Below, in pieces: positions 46,818 to 55,170 of a stretch of 64,000 nucleotides of DNA. Each line of letters opens with the position of its first letter. Position 1 is the first letter of the stretch. The notes beneath the pieces are model-generated. The model was not told where the DNA came from. It worked only from the letters and a program-made list of their open reading frames with translations, and made no database searches. The position numbers and the translations under genes are program-made. Source of the stretch: Vulcanisaeta sp. JCM 14467 (lineage in GTDB: Archaea; Thermoproteota; Thermoprotei; Thermoproteales; Thermocladiaceae); contig NZ_BBDM01000004.1 of assembly GCF_001316245.1 (NCBI RefSeq), positions 62,001 to 126,000 of the forward strand. Reading direction: 5' to 3'.

Positions 46818-47728
46818 CTATTTACGCTTTGTCTCAAGATCACGGAAATACTTATACAAGCCATCGACAGCCATTCCAAATAAGTGGTAATGCGCCTCAT
46901 GTTCCTAAGCCTGCCATAAACCCTCCTAAGGTCCTGATCCCTCTCCACAAGTATCCTCTCAAGGTCACTAACGTTCAATCCCTCCCTAACAGCCTCCTCG
47001 GCAGTCCTGCCCCAAATATCCAACTGCCTAAGGTGTCTATTCAGCAAATCGGTGGCGTTGGGAACGAGTAAGTGATGTGTATAGGCTATGTACTTTGGAT
47101 TCTTGGCAATTAACTTCTTGACACTATCAACATACATATCAAATCTAAGGGGTTCCATCGTCGTCGGTATTATGTAGTCGAGATCCTTAACGTAGATACC
47201 AGCCGCATCGCCAACAATAAGTATATTCCAGGGCTCAACGATGAAGGACTGATGATGACTTGCGTGACCCGGCGTGTGTATTACCTCCACGGTGACGTCG
47301 CCGATAGTCACTCTATCACCATCCCCAGTCTCCCTCGCATTTTTACTAGGCACCTCCAGTGGTCTACCGTATAATTCACCAAGCCAACCCATGGCATCCC
47401 TAGCCGGTACCCAAATAATGTCTGGGTTGGGTAGAACCTTTGAACCCCTTGGATGAACATAAACCTCAATGTTGGGATTAAGCTCAGTTAATGCGCCAGT
47501 GCCTCCATAATGATCAATGTGTACATGCGTAATAAATGCATGGGTAACATTACCCGCTAAACTCCTTAATGAGTTCTTTAAGTCATTACTTGATACTGCA
47601 GGTCCACCCTCAAACACTATTATGCCCTTACCCGTATTTATTGCGTATACCGAGACTAGATTACTAAACCCACCTGGTTCTAAGTCTATTTGGTACACGT
47701 TTTTCATTACCTCAATTAACCGCACCAT
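46818..47728 (-). CDS. MBL-fold hydrolase, glyoxalase II-like (one frameshift at the end)
   Basis: About 303 residues. The metal motif is THVHIDHYGG (HxHxDH), followed by HTPGHASHHQSF, VGDAAG and a late TTYTHHLL-type His (IAYTHHLLVP). The reading frame shifts near 46890; the correct end is MRHYHLFGMAVDGLYKYFRDLETKRK with TAG at 46818-46820. ATG 47728 (MVRLIEVMKNVYQIDLEPGG) is preferred over the GTG at 47749 because CTTATTAAG sits about 27 bases before it. Substrate unknown; thioesters or lactones are usual. Confidence 0.8.
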
Positions 47729-47749
47729 AATTAAACATGGGTATTCCAC

Positions 47750-47770
47750 TTAATAAGTTATATCATGATA
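47750..47770 (-). promoter_or_regulatory. TATA box with adjacent palindrome upstream of the MBL hydrolase gene
   Basis: CTTATTAAG on the minus strand (47752-47760) is followed, moving upstream, by the perfect 10-base palindrome TATCATGATA (47761-47770). A second palindrome, ACTATATAGT, lies at 47776-47785. The first is well placed for an activator or repressor at the BRE edge. Confidence 0.35.
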
Positions 47771-47787
47771 ATTATACTATATAGTTT

Positions 47788-48848
47788 TTACGACCCAAAT
47801 AAACTAGAAAGTCCGGCTGCGATCTCCTCCTCGCTCGGGCCCTCCTTCTTCTCCTCACCGGTCTCTTCCTTCTTTTCCTCAGCCTTCTTCTCCTCCGCCT
47901 TAGTCTCCTCGGTCTTTACCTGCTGTGGCTGCTGGGTAACCTGTAGCCCGAGTTCAGGGGCCTTTGGCGCTATCACCGCGGCTAATGCATTAGCCTCGGC
48001 AACCGCCTTAGCCAATATGTATTGAGCAGTCTCTGGAGTCATGTACCTGGCATTGACGGCTAGGTTGATGGCCTCCATGTGCGCCTTGGCAAGAGATACC
48101 CTGAGGACCTCAGGTGTTGGGTATGCCGTGTTAACCGCTAGGTTAAATGCATACTTCACGGCGTCTTCAATCATCGACCTATACGCACCTATGTCAAGTC
48201 TCAGATTATCAACTGGTATTACATACTTACCCCTCAGTATCGCCGCCTTTATTTTCAAGGTCTCGAATATAGGCTTTATATTTAGTTTCTTCAGGATTTC
48301 AGCCGCATCCTCATTAATCTTATCGCCCTTCTTAACAACTACGGTATCCTTAACGATCCAGATCTTACCATCCTGAACCTTAATTGGTATCTTCAACTTA
48401 CCGAACTTGCTCATTATTGGACCTGGCTCATGTTAGTATTACCGGCAGGCGCCACTAAGTCAAATGGCGCTATATCGCCGGGCATTGCCTCCCTCCTAAC
48501 GCCAGTACCCCAAATCCACTTAGCCAGTTCGAATGGGTTCTCGTTAGAGAATATGAGTAGGTTTTCTCCTGCGAATAACTTCTCGATGTCCTCACCGACA
48601 CTACCCATTAATTGCCTAAGCGCTATTAATGTGAGGGTGTTCTTAGCCTTAATCATCCTGGCACCCCTCCTCCTAAGCCAGAACCTATACTCCTGAAGGA
48701 CCCTATTTGATGTTCCATGAATGTCTATGACGAATACGGTGTCGTACTTACTGAATAACTCCTTCAACTCATTAACGATCCTAACCTTCTTCTCTGGATA
48801 GGGCTTCGTCCTAACGTATGTACGCTTAAACACTGGTTGTGAAGCCAT
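47788..48848 (-). CDS. rplP0: 50S ribosomal protein uL10 (P0, one frameshift)
   Basis: About 353 residues. The N-terminal domain (FSKYDTVFVIDIHGTSNRVLQEYRFWLRRRGARMIKAKNTLTLIAL) and the rest join near 48418. One missing C turns GNTNMSQVQ-stop into [34 protein letters not shown], the conserved P0 sequence. The C-terminus has helices that bind L12 dimers, a Glu/Lys-rich hinge (EEKKAEEKKEETGEEKKEG) and the P-stalk end GLSSLFGS. The L12/P1 gene, which usually follows, is not here. The gene is last in the uL11-uL1-uL10 group. Confidence 0.95.
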
Positions 48849-48953
48849 ATCAGCAAGAACCGCTCAAGTAATGACTTAATTAATTTTTCTTCCGACGAAA
48901 TAATGCATTATGCAGAATTAAGAACAAAATGATTCCCTAGTGTTCCTGCTTAG

Positions 48954-49613
48954 TTATTTAGATGTTAATGGTGAAAACGTGACGGGAGGACCCATGGTGA
49001 GCTTTACACTAACATCGCCCAGTTGCTCGGGCCTAACTTTCTTCAGTATTTCTTCAAGTACGGTCATTATGTTCTCTGCGACCTGCTTTGGATCCATATC
49101 CTCAGTGCCTACCCTGCACATGACCTGTGGCTGGTCCTTAACCCTGATCCTAACACTCCTCTTAAGCCTATCAATCACGGCCTTAATATCGGCATTGGGC
49201 TGGACAACCTCAGGTATTTTATTCCTAGGACCTAGTATTTGGCCCATGACCCTACCAATGAGTACCATCAGGTCTGGCGTCGCCACGAAGTAGTCATACG
49301 AATTAGCTAGCTTCCTAATTTCCTTCTTATTACCGGCAAGCTTCTCAATATCCTCCCTAGTGAGTATGGCATCTGCCCTCGCCTCCTTAGCCGCAAGTAC
49401 CATGGCTCCCGTGGCCATTACACAGACCTTCGGCTCCTTACCCTGCAGTGGGTGCGGTAGCGCAACGGTTATATTAAACCTATTGTTCTGGTTCTTAACG
49501 TCGAAGTCTCTAAACCTAACTATTAACTCATACGTTTGCTTAAACCTCCTCTTCTTAGCCCTTGCCTTGGCCTCCGTGACTGCCTTAATTATTGCGTCGA
49601 GGTTTAGGCTCAT
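48954..49613 (-). CDS. rpl1: 50S ribosomal protein uL1
   Basis: The 219-residue protein has KKRRFKQTYELIVRFRDFDVKNQNNRFNITVALPHPLQG, VMATGAMVLAAKEARADAILTREDIEKL, and DLMVLIGRVMGQILGPRNKIPEVVQPNADI. These are the L1 stalk protein features; archaeal L1 also represses its own operon in some species. The frame is intact. It lies between uL11 and uL10 on the minus strand, with about 75- and 105-base gaps that hold no other gene. Confidence 0.95.
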   Translation of the reverse strand: MSLNLDAIIKAVTEAKARAKKRRFKQTYELIVRFRDFDVKNQNNRFNITVALPHPLQGKEPKVCVMATGAMVLAAKEARADAILTREDIEKLAGNKKEIRKLANSYDYFVATPDLMVLIGRVMGQILGPRNKIPEVVQPNADIKAVIDRLKRSVRIRVKDQPQVMCRVGTEDMDPKQVAENIMTVLEEILKKVRPEQLGDVSVKLTMGPPVTFSPLTSK

Positions 49614-49687
49614 AATCGTGTATTGTGGGAGAAACCCCTTATTAAAGCATTTTTCCTACTAAAGTGCGTATTTTAAGCCAATCGAAC

Positions 49688-50206
49688 CTACAACCTACCC
49701 TCCTGCTTTAATAACTCCTCATACTTAGATATTACGTTATCGTAAGAGCCAGCATCAATCTCCTTAAGCACTTGCTTCGGGTCCTTACCGCCGATGGTTA
49801 CGCCAATACTCCTGCAAGCGCTCACTACCTGCTTTAGGGCGTTCCTGAAGTTCCTACTCCTTAATTCCTCCCACTTTATGTAGGCTATCTCGGCAAGTCT
49901 CTCAATGCTTATATCCCCAATCAACTCCTTAACCGCCTGGTGACTACCCGTGTCCTTACCAATGGCCTTCATTATTAAGTCAGCAATTGGTGGCAGCTCG
50001 GGCTTCACGTCGAAGCTCTTTGTATCCTCGTCAATCTCTATCTCAACAAACACGTTATTAATGCCGTAATTAGCCAGTATCTTAGTCTTTTTATTAATCT
50101 CCTCAGTGACCTTACCCACGTCAATGCCGTACTGACTTAATTGCTGGACTGCCGGTCCACCTGCCTTACCCGGCGCAACCGCTATCTTTACTACCCTCTT
50201 TGCCAT
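49688..50206 (-). CDS. rpl11: 50S ribosomal protein uL11
   Basis: The 172-residue protein begins KRVVKIAVAPGKAGGPAVQQLSQYGIDVGKVTEEINKKT and contains FDVKPELPPIADLIMKAIG and QVVSACRSIGVTIGGKDPKQVLKEID. These match archaeal L11, which binds the GTPase centre of 23S rRNA. The alanine- and proline-rich start (VAPGKAGGPA) replaces the bacterial PAGKANPAPP. Intact frame; next to spt5 by 42 bases. Confidence 0.95.
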   Translation of the reverse strand: MAKRVVKIAVAPGKAGGPAVQQLSQYGIDVGKVTEEINKKTKILANYGINNVFVEIEIDEDTKSFDVKPELPPIADLIMKAIGKDTGSHQAVKELIGDISIERLAEIAYIKWEELRSRNFRNALKQVVSACRSIGVTIGGKDPKQVLKEIDAGSYDNVISKYEELLKQEGRL

Positions 50207-50248
50207 ATCGTGGGTTTCGCCTAATGTAGGTATTTAACGTTTTTGCTA

Positions 50249-50717
50249 TTATTGCTTGCCCTCTATTTTCCTAACACCCCTAATATTCACGATTATAGGC
50301 ATCGTACTCGATGAATCAAGCAATTCCAGGTAAACCTGCCCCCTCTGCTTGTCAATATCCACAACCCTACCCTTATAGCCCTTAAACGGTTCAACTATTA
50401 TCTCAACCACATCACCCACATTAATCTCCACAGGCTTCGCCAGGCTATTAACAATCTCATCAACACTCATTACACCCCTAACCATGCCCCTGTAATGCTT
50501 AATGTTTGTGGCTAAATCCTGGATCTCGTAGGGCATCGAACCTTCGACAAACACAAACCCCTTGAGTGCCGGTAATACTACGATGGCCGTAATTTTAACT
50601 TTGTCAAGGCCCTTATGCTCAGCCTGGCCTTGAGCATGAACGCAACGTTGTATTCCTGATTACCCACAGCCCTAAGTGCATAGACCTACAACTCAATGCC
50701 TGGTCAGTACCACTCAT
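50249..50717 (-). CDS. spt5: Transcription elongation factor Spt5 (frameshifted in the NGN domain)
   Basis: The C-terminal piece covers the end of the NGN domain (LKGFVFVEGSMPYEIQDLATNIKHYRGMVRG) and the KOW domain (VNVGDVVEIIVEPFKGYKGRVVDIDKQRGQVYLELL). Upstream the other frames supply VYALRAVGNQEYNVAFMLKARLSIRA and KITAIVVLPA, the start of the NGN fold, so the real gene begins near ATG 50717. Single-base breaks lie near 50690 and 50595. About 155 residues. Spt5 with Spt4 clamps RNA polymerase. The order secE-spt5-uL11-uL1-uL10 is the conserved archaeal cluster. Confidence 0.88.
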
Positions 50718-50772
50718 CGCCTCTCCACTAACTTAATGAGTTAATAAAACTTGCCCAACTGGGATTAGGTCC

Positions 50773-51078
50773 TTACCTACGTCCGAGACTCCTAGTGCTG
50801 AGTAAAACTAGTATGAGTATAATGGCCAGTATTATCACTACTGTAAGCACGACAATGAGGTTTAGTGGGTATGGTAGGCTGAAGTTGGCACTACTCGTGA
50901 GGTATTGTTGGGCTACGCTGAATAGGAATGAGTAAACACCGAGTATAGCCACTATTAATGCGCCGAGCTTAAGTATTATCATGTAATTACTCCTGGTGGG
51001 CTTTTTGGCAACCTTAAATATCCAGGCGAGTGTGCTGAACCAATTCGCTATCTTCTTACCCAAACCCTCACTACTCAT
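50773..51078 (-). CDS. secE: Preprotein translocase subunit SecE with an extra C-terminal helix
   Basis: The conserved SecE core is WIFKVAKKPTRSNYMIILKLGALIVAILGVYSFLFSVAQQYL: an amphipathic helix and the main membrane helix. Archaeal SecE is usually about 60 residues, but this one has 101 because a second hydrophobic helix follows (LNLIVVLTVVIILAIILILVLLS) and ends in basic residues (RSLGRR). It lies between ftsY and spt5 in the usual order. A real extension is likely because the frame is intact. Confidence 0.88.
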   Translation of the reverse strand: MSSEGLGKKIANWFSTLAWIFKVAKKPTRSNYMIILKLGALIVAILGVYSFLFSVAQQYLTSSANFSLPYPLNLIVVLTVVIILAIILILVLLSTRSLGRR

Positions 51079-51134
51079 TGCATGTGATGGGTTGATTTAG
51101 TGATTATAAAATTTTCTAACCATCTCGTTACTCA

Positions 51135-52052
51135 CTAAAGGATCAACTGCCTAAAAAATTCAAGCTTATTAAATGGTCTCAAGTCATCATAGCCCTGCCC
51201 AACACCGAGGAAGTAAATGGGCTTCTTCAACTCATATAGGAAGGTCAGTATGGCACCACCCTTCGGGTATGCATCGACCTTCGTAACTACTAAGCCATCA
51301 ATCCTCACGTACTTACTGTAATACTTGGCGATGTCCAGCGCCTCATTACCGAGTAATGCATCGGCTATGAATATGGAGAGGTCAGGCTTACTAACCCTCT
51401 GTATCTTACTCAGTTCATTCATTAGGTTGGCATCTGTGTGCATCCTACCCGCCGTATCAATCATTACATAATCAATGCTCCTAACCCTGGCGTGGTTCAC
51501 CGCGTCGTAGGCGACGGCGGCTGGGTCGGAGCCATAGCTATGCTTAATAACTCTAACGCCAAGCTTCGCCGCATGACCCTCCAACTGCTCAATAGCCCCA
51601 GCCCTGTACGTGTCCGCAGCCGCCCAAACCGTGGTGTAGCCCCTCTTCATTAGCTGGTGAGTTATCTTTGCTATTGTCGTTGTCTTACCATAACCATTGG
51701 GGCCCAGGAATAGGAGAACCACCGGCTTCTTTGTCTGGAGGATCCTAGTGACCTCGCCCATGAAGTCGACATCAGGTACGTCGCTGAACAACTTATTCAT
51801 CACATCGATAATCCCATTCTTAATCACGGACTCCTTATCACCAAACCTGGGCACCTTAATACCCCTCAGGTAATTAACCATGGCGTTGCATATTGCGTCA
51901 GCCACGTCGACGGCCACGTCGGACTCCACCAACTGCATGAACAATTCGTCGCGGATCTCATTGAGCTTATCCTCGCTTAGCTCAGTCGTTGTTATTGAGT
52001 TGACTATCGTATTCGTGAATGACTTAAAGGCGTTCTTTAACCTATCAAACAT
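51135..52052 (-). CDS. ftsY: Signal recognition particle receptor FtsY
   Basis: The 305-residue protein has the helical N domain and the SRP-type G domain: G1 GPNGYGKTTTIAKI, G2 DTYRAGAIEQLEGHA, G3 DTAGRMHTDANLMNEL, G4 TKVD, and the C-terminal FLGVGQGYDDLRPFNKLEFFRQL. Note Tyr for the usual Ser or Val after NG in G1. It lacks a long acidic A domain, as is usual for archaea. It brings ribosome-SRP complexes to the translocon. Next to pfdA (11-base gap) and secE. Confidence 0.96.
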   Translation of the reverse strand: MFDRLKNAFKSFTNTIVNSITTTELSEDKLNEIRDELFMQLVESDVAVDVADAICNAMVNYLRGIKVPRFGDKESVIKNGIIDVMNKLFSDVPDVDFMGEVTRILQTKKPVVLLFLGPNGYGKTTTIAKITHQLMKRGYTTVWAAADTYRAGAIEQLEGHAAKLGVRVIKHSYGSDPAAVAYDAVNHARVRSIDYVMIDTAGRMHTDANLMNELSKIQRVSKPDLSIFIADALLGNEALDIAKYYSKYVRIDGLVVTKVDAYPKGGAILTFLYELKKPIYFLGVGQGYDDLRPFNKLEFFRQLIL

Positions 52053-52063
52053 TAAGTAACACC

Positions 52064-52530
52064 TTACTGCCCAGCCTGCTGTTGCTGCCTAATGGCGGCG
52101 CTTATGTATAGAAGGAAATTATCAATATCTGTTATCCTCTTCGCTATGTCCGCGGATTGGGCATCGAGTTTTGACCTTAAATCCTCAAACTCCTTAATTC
52201 TCTCATCAATGTAGTTTATGGCGTATGAAACATCCATCTCGACCACGAAATTGGCGCCAACACTCACCAGAACCTTCTCGCCCTGGGCTGGCGAAGCTTA
52301 ATGAATACGCCACCACCAACCCCTGCGTACGTGTCCTGGGCCGCGCCCTTGCTCAATAGCGTTAGCATGTCCTTGGCGTTCCTAAGTTCATTTATTGATT
52401 GCGTCACCAATGCGAGGTTCTGCCTGACGACATCGAGTAGTGCGGCTAGGGAGTTCCTCTCCTCAATTAATCTCTCGATGTCCTCTCTCGTTATTACTAT
52501 TCTCTGTGGTTGCTGGGACATCCTCACCAC
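52064..52530 (-). CDS. pfdA: Prefoldin alpha subunit (one frameshift)
   Basis: About 155 residues: two long coiled coils (ITREDIERLIEERNSLAALLDVVRQNLALVTQSINELRNAKDML and VSYAINYIDERIKEFEDLRSKLDAQSADIAKRITDIDNFLLYISAAI) flank the beta-hairpin GVGGGVFIKL...KVLVSVGANFVVEMD. The frame breaks near 52283, where one missing base turns PRAREKVLVSVGA into PRARRFW-stop. The start is GTG 52530 or ATG 52521, overlapping the end of L18ae. Prefoldin hands unfolded proteins to the thermosome. Confidence 0.92.
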
Positions 52531-52781
52531 TTAACCAGTGATTCCATGGATAGTAATTGCAGCACCTCTGTGCGTTTAACCTCATCCCTGCTTATCTCCC
52601 TAACCTCCTCAATCCTGATCATACTCCTCTTCAACTTATGCCTGCTGCCTAACCTACTATATGCCATTTCAACAGCCTCGCTAGGCTTCGTAGCCAATAG
52701 CTCCAGGGAGAACCTCTGCCACTGCATCCCAATCCTCATGCGCCCTGTGACTCTGTAAATCTTAACCGACACGTGAGGCAC
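52524..52781 (-). CDS. rplX: 50S ribosomal protein L18ae (LX)
   Basis: The 85-residue protein VKIYRVTGRMRIGMQWQRFSLELLATKPSEAVEMAYSRLGSRHKLKRSMIRIEEVREI is the archaeal LX/L18ae protein, found only in archaea and related to eukaryotic L18a. Its stop overlaps the prefoldin alpha start. LX-pfdA-ftsY is a conserved archaeal order. It is the first gene of the minus-strand cluster, which points away from mbf1. Confidence 0.92.
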   Translation of the reverse strand: MPHVSVKIYRVTGRMRIGMQWQRFSLELLATKPSEAVEMAYSRLGSRHKLKRSMIRIEEVREISRDEVKRTEVLQLLSMESLVKW

Positions 52782-52846
52782 TTAGGCATGGATTATTTAA
52801 TCTTTTCCCAATATGTTTTTAAAGGAGCATTGACAGTACTAGTCAG

Positions 52847-53392
52847 GTGATTGGCATGGTCCTCACATGCGACGTTTGCGGCGCACCAATCGAGGGTGAG
52901 CCAGTCATTGTAGAAATTGACGGTGCAGTACTGACACTATGCCAGAGGTGCGCCCGTAAGTACACTAGCGTCAAGGGTGTTAGGGTGATTAAGGGTCCAT
53001 CGCAGGTTCAGGCTGTGCAGCAGCCAATGACTGTAATTAGGCATGAATCTAGGAGGGGGGTTACGTATAGGGTTAGTAGGCCGAGGGTCAATGTTGATAG
53101 GTACGAGGTTGTTGAGAACTATGCCGAGTTGATTAAGGAGGCTAGGGAGAGCCTTGGCATGAGTAGGGACGTGCTGGCTAAGGTTATTGGTGTTAAGGAA
53201 AGCGTTCTGAGGAGGATTGAGGATGGTCAATTAATACCCGACGTCGAGCTTGCCAGGAAGCTCGAGAAAGCACTTGGTATTAGCCTGCTGAGGGAGTCTG
53301 AGGAGGTTGGTACTGAGGTTCAGAGACCCGTCAGCAAGTCATTGACGTTGGGCGACGTGGTGACCCTCCGTGAGAAGAATAAGAGTAAGTGA
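52847..53392 (+). CDS. mbf1: Multiprotein bridging factor 1 (MBF1)
   Basis: The 181-residue protein has an N-terminal zinc ribbon (LTCDVCGAPIEG...LTLCQRCARKY) and a C-terminal Cro/cI-type HTH (YAELIKEARESLGMSRDVLAKVIGVKESVLRRIEDGQLIPDVELARKLEKALGISLL). This arrangement is the archaeal MBF1. Archaeal MBF1 associates with the ribosome and may affect translation. A TATA-like TTTTTAAAG lies about 27 bases before GTG 52847; ATG 52856 is an alternative. It is divergent from the L18ae cluster. Confidence 0.95.
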   Translation: MIGMVLTCDVCGAPIEGEPVIVEIDGAVLTLCQRCARKYTSVKGVRVIKGPSQVQAVQQPMTVIRHESRRGVTYRVSRPRVNVDRYEVVENYAELIKEARESLGMSRDVLAKVIGVKESVLRRIEDGQLIPDVELARKLEKALGISLLRESEEVGTEVQRPVSKSLTLGDVVTLREKNKSK

Positions 53393-53438
53393 TGTATTGC
53401 TTAATACATTACGGCATTAGCTTTAAATAACGAGTGGA

Positions 53439-54629
53439 TTGCAGTATGTGTTAGTGAGTAATAGCAAGGCTAAGGCCCTATTACTTATTGCGGATGATGT
53501 TGGTGAGAATAGGATTAAGGAATTTCAATTACTAAGTGAGGCTGGTGGTTATGAGGTCCTGGACACGATAATACAGAGGAGGAGACCCGACACCAGGTAT
53601 TACCTGGGCATTGGTAAACTTGGTGAGGTTGAGTCCCTCGTTAAATCCCTTAGGCCTGATGCCGTGATTACCTATCATCAACTAAACCCAATACAGTACG
53701 TGAACCTCGAGCGTAGGTTGAGGGTTAGGGTCATGGATAGGATACTCCTTATCCTGGAGATATTCGAGAAGAGGGCAGGTAGTAAGGAGGCTAAGCTCCA
53801 GATCGAGTTGACCAGGCTTAGGCTTGAGATACCAAGGGTTAGGGAGTTCATCAGACTCGCCAAGATGGGCGAGCAAATAGGCTTCTACGGTGGTGGTGAG
53901 TACGCAATAGAGGCCTACTATAGGTACATGATGAGGAGGATTGCCCACATCAGGAGGGAGTTAAACGCAATCAGGAGGAGAAGGGAGATGCTCGTGGTTA
54001 GGAGGAGGGATTATGGACTACCACAGGTGGCATTGACAGGCTACACATCGGCTGGTAAAACAACCCTCTTCAATAGGTTGGCTAAGGAGAGTAAGTACGT
54101 TGATGGCAAGCCATTCGCGACACTGGACACCTACTCAAGGCTCGTTAATTTTAATGGGTTGAACGCCATATTGACGGATACGATAGGGTTCATCGACGAC
54201 TTACCACCACTTCTCATTGAGTCGTTCTACGCAACCATAGCGGAGGTTCTTAATGCGGACCTCATACTCTTTATGGTAGACGTGAGTGATGATTATCAGG
54301 AATTCTCTAGGAAGTTCATGAGTTCCATAAAAATATTCGATGATCTGGGAATACCCAGGACGAGGGTTTTACCGGTCTTAAATAAGGTTGATTTAATGGA
54401 TAGCGTTAGTATTAATGATAAGATTAGCCTCGTGAAGAGTGAATTTGGTGATTACGTGCTGATATCGGCAAAGACTGGGGTTGGCATTGATGACTTAAGG
54501 GATACTGTGAGGAGTAGATTGGAACCATTAATGGTTGGTAGGAGGTACGGTAATAGTAAGAATTTTTTTAACCCAGTAGGCTGGTCATTCATTGATGGTC
54601 GAGGACCTGGAGACATCCTTATTCCTTGA
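53439..54629 (+). CDS. hflX: HflX-family GTPase
   Basis: The HflX N-terminal domain (DTIIQRRRPDTRYYLGIGKLGEVESLVKSLRPDAVITYHQLNPIQYVNLERRLRVRVMDRILLILEIFEKRAGSKEAKLQIELTRL... ) is followed by a coiled coil and the GTPase: GYTSAGKTTLFNRL, DTIGFIDDLPPLLIESF, NKVD and ISAKTG. HflX splits or rescues stalled ribosomes. The start may be GTG 53454, about 27 bases after CTTTAAATA, instead of TTG 53439. The tail after GRRYGNSKNFF (NPVGWSFIDGRG...) overlaps tfe. An extra T in the T7 run at about 54564-54570 would give a stop right after FF, which is more plausible. Confidence 0.93.
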   Translation: MQYVLVSNSKAKALLLIADDVGENRIKEFQLLSEAGGYEVLDTIIQRRRPDTRYYLGIGKLGEVESLVKSLRPDAVITYHQLNPIQYVNLERRLRVRVMDRILLILEIFEKRAGSKEAKLQIELTRLRLEIPRVREFIRLAKMGEQIGFYGGGEYAIEAYYRYMMRRIAHIRRELNAIRRRREMLVVRRRDYGLPQVALTGYTSAGKTTLFNRLAKESKYVDGKPFATLDTYSRLVNFNGLNAILTDTIGFIDDLPPLLIESFYATIAEVLNADLILFMVDVSDDYQEFSRKFMSSIKIFDDLGIPRTRVLPVLNKVDLMDSVSINDKISLVKSEFGDYVLISAKTGVGIDDLRDTVRSRLEPLMVGRRYGNSKNFFNPVGWSFIDGRGPGDILIP

Positions 54630-55131
54630 GTATGCAAGGAGGAGGATAGCCTTTGAGTATGATAATGAGGAGATGGGTGAATTAGCCGTTAAGATCCTGA
54701 GGACGTTGAGTGAGAGGAATGAGGCCGTATCCGATGAGACCCTAGCCCTAGTCCTCGGCATAAGCGCGACTGAGATTAGGAGGATATTGCATGTAATGCA
54801 TAAGGCAGGCCTTGTTGGACTTGCCCGTGAGTCTACGGACCAGTATAGGTATGAGTATAAGTGGTTCGTTAATAAGGACTTTATCAGGAGGTTTCTAGTA
54901 CAGCATGTCAATAAAGTAACATCCAAGCTCATGCATAGGATAAATGCATTAAGCACAACTACACTTTACATATGCCCAACATGCTTCAGGAGCTACACGC
55001 TCGATGAGACTTATGAGTACGACTTTAGGTGCCCAAGGGATGATACTGAGTTGGTTCAGGCCGATGTATCCTCAGAAATAACCTTCCTAACTAACGTGAT
55101 TAAGAATCTACGTAGGGAGGAGAAGGAATAA
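54595..55131 (+). CDS. tfe: Transcription factor E alpha subunit (TFE)
   Basis: The 178-residue protein starts VEDLETSLFLEYARRRIAFEYDNEEMGELAVKILRTL, then the winged helix (DETLALVLGISATEIRRILHVMHKAGLVGLARES...YRYEYKWFVN) and the zinc ribbon (YICPTCFRSYTLDE...DFRCPRDDTELVQ). The third zinc position shows a single Cys (FRCPRDD) and not CxxC, so one ligand may be missing. TFE stabilises the open promoter complex with RNA polymerase. A TATA-like TTTTTTTAA lies about 28 bases before ATG 54595. Confidence 0.95.
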   Translation: MVEDLETSLFLEYARRRIAFEYDNEEMGELAVKILRTLSERNEAVSDETLALVLGISATEIRRILHVMHKAGLVGLARESTDQYRYEYKWFVNKDFIRRFLVQHVNKVTSKLMHRINALSTTTLYICPTCFRSYTLDETYEYDFRCPRDDTELVQADVSSEITFLTNVIKNLRREEKE

Positions 55132-55170
55132 TGTTTTTTTAGCACTCATGCATTATTCAACGAGGTCCAA

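Noticed and set aside
48414-48420. Two separate ribosomal genes at the uL10 locus
   Set aside because: The N- and C-terminal pieces are consecutive parts of one P0 protein, joined by one missing C.
50620-50645. Inverted repeat ATGCTCA...TGAGCAT as a terminator between spt5 and secE
   Set aside because: It falls inside the NGN-domain coding sequence of spt5 (FMLKARLSIRA) once the frameshifts are repaired.
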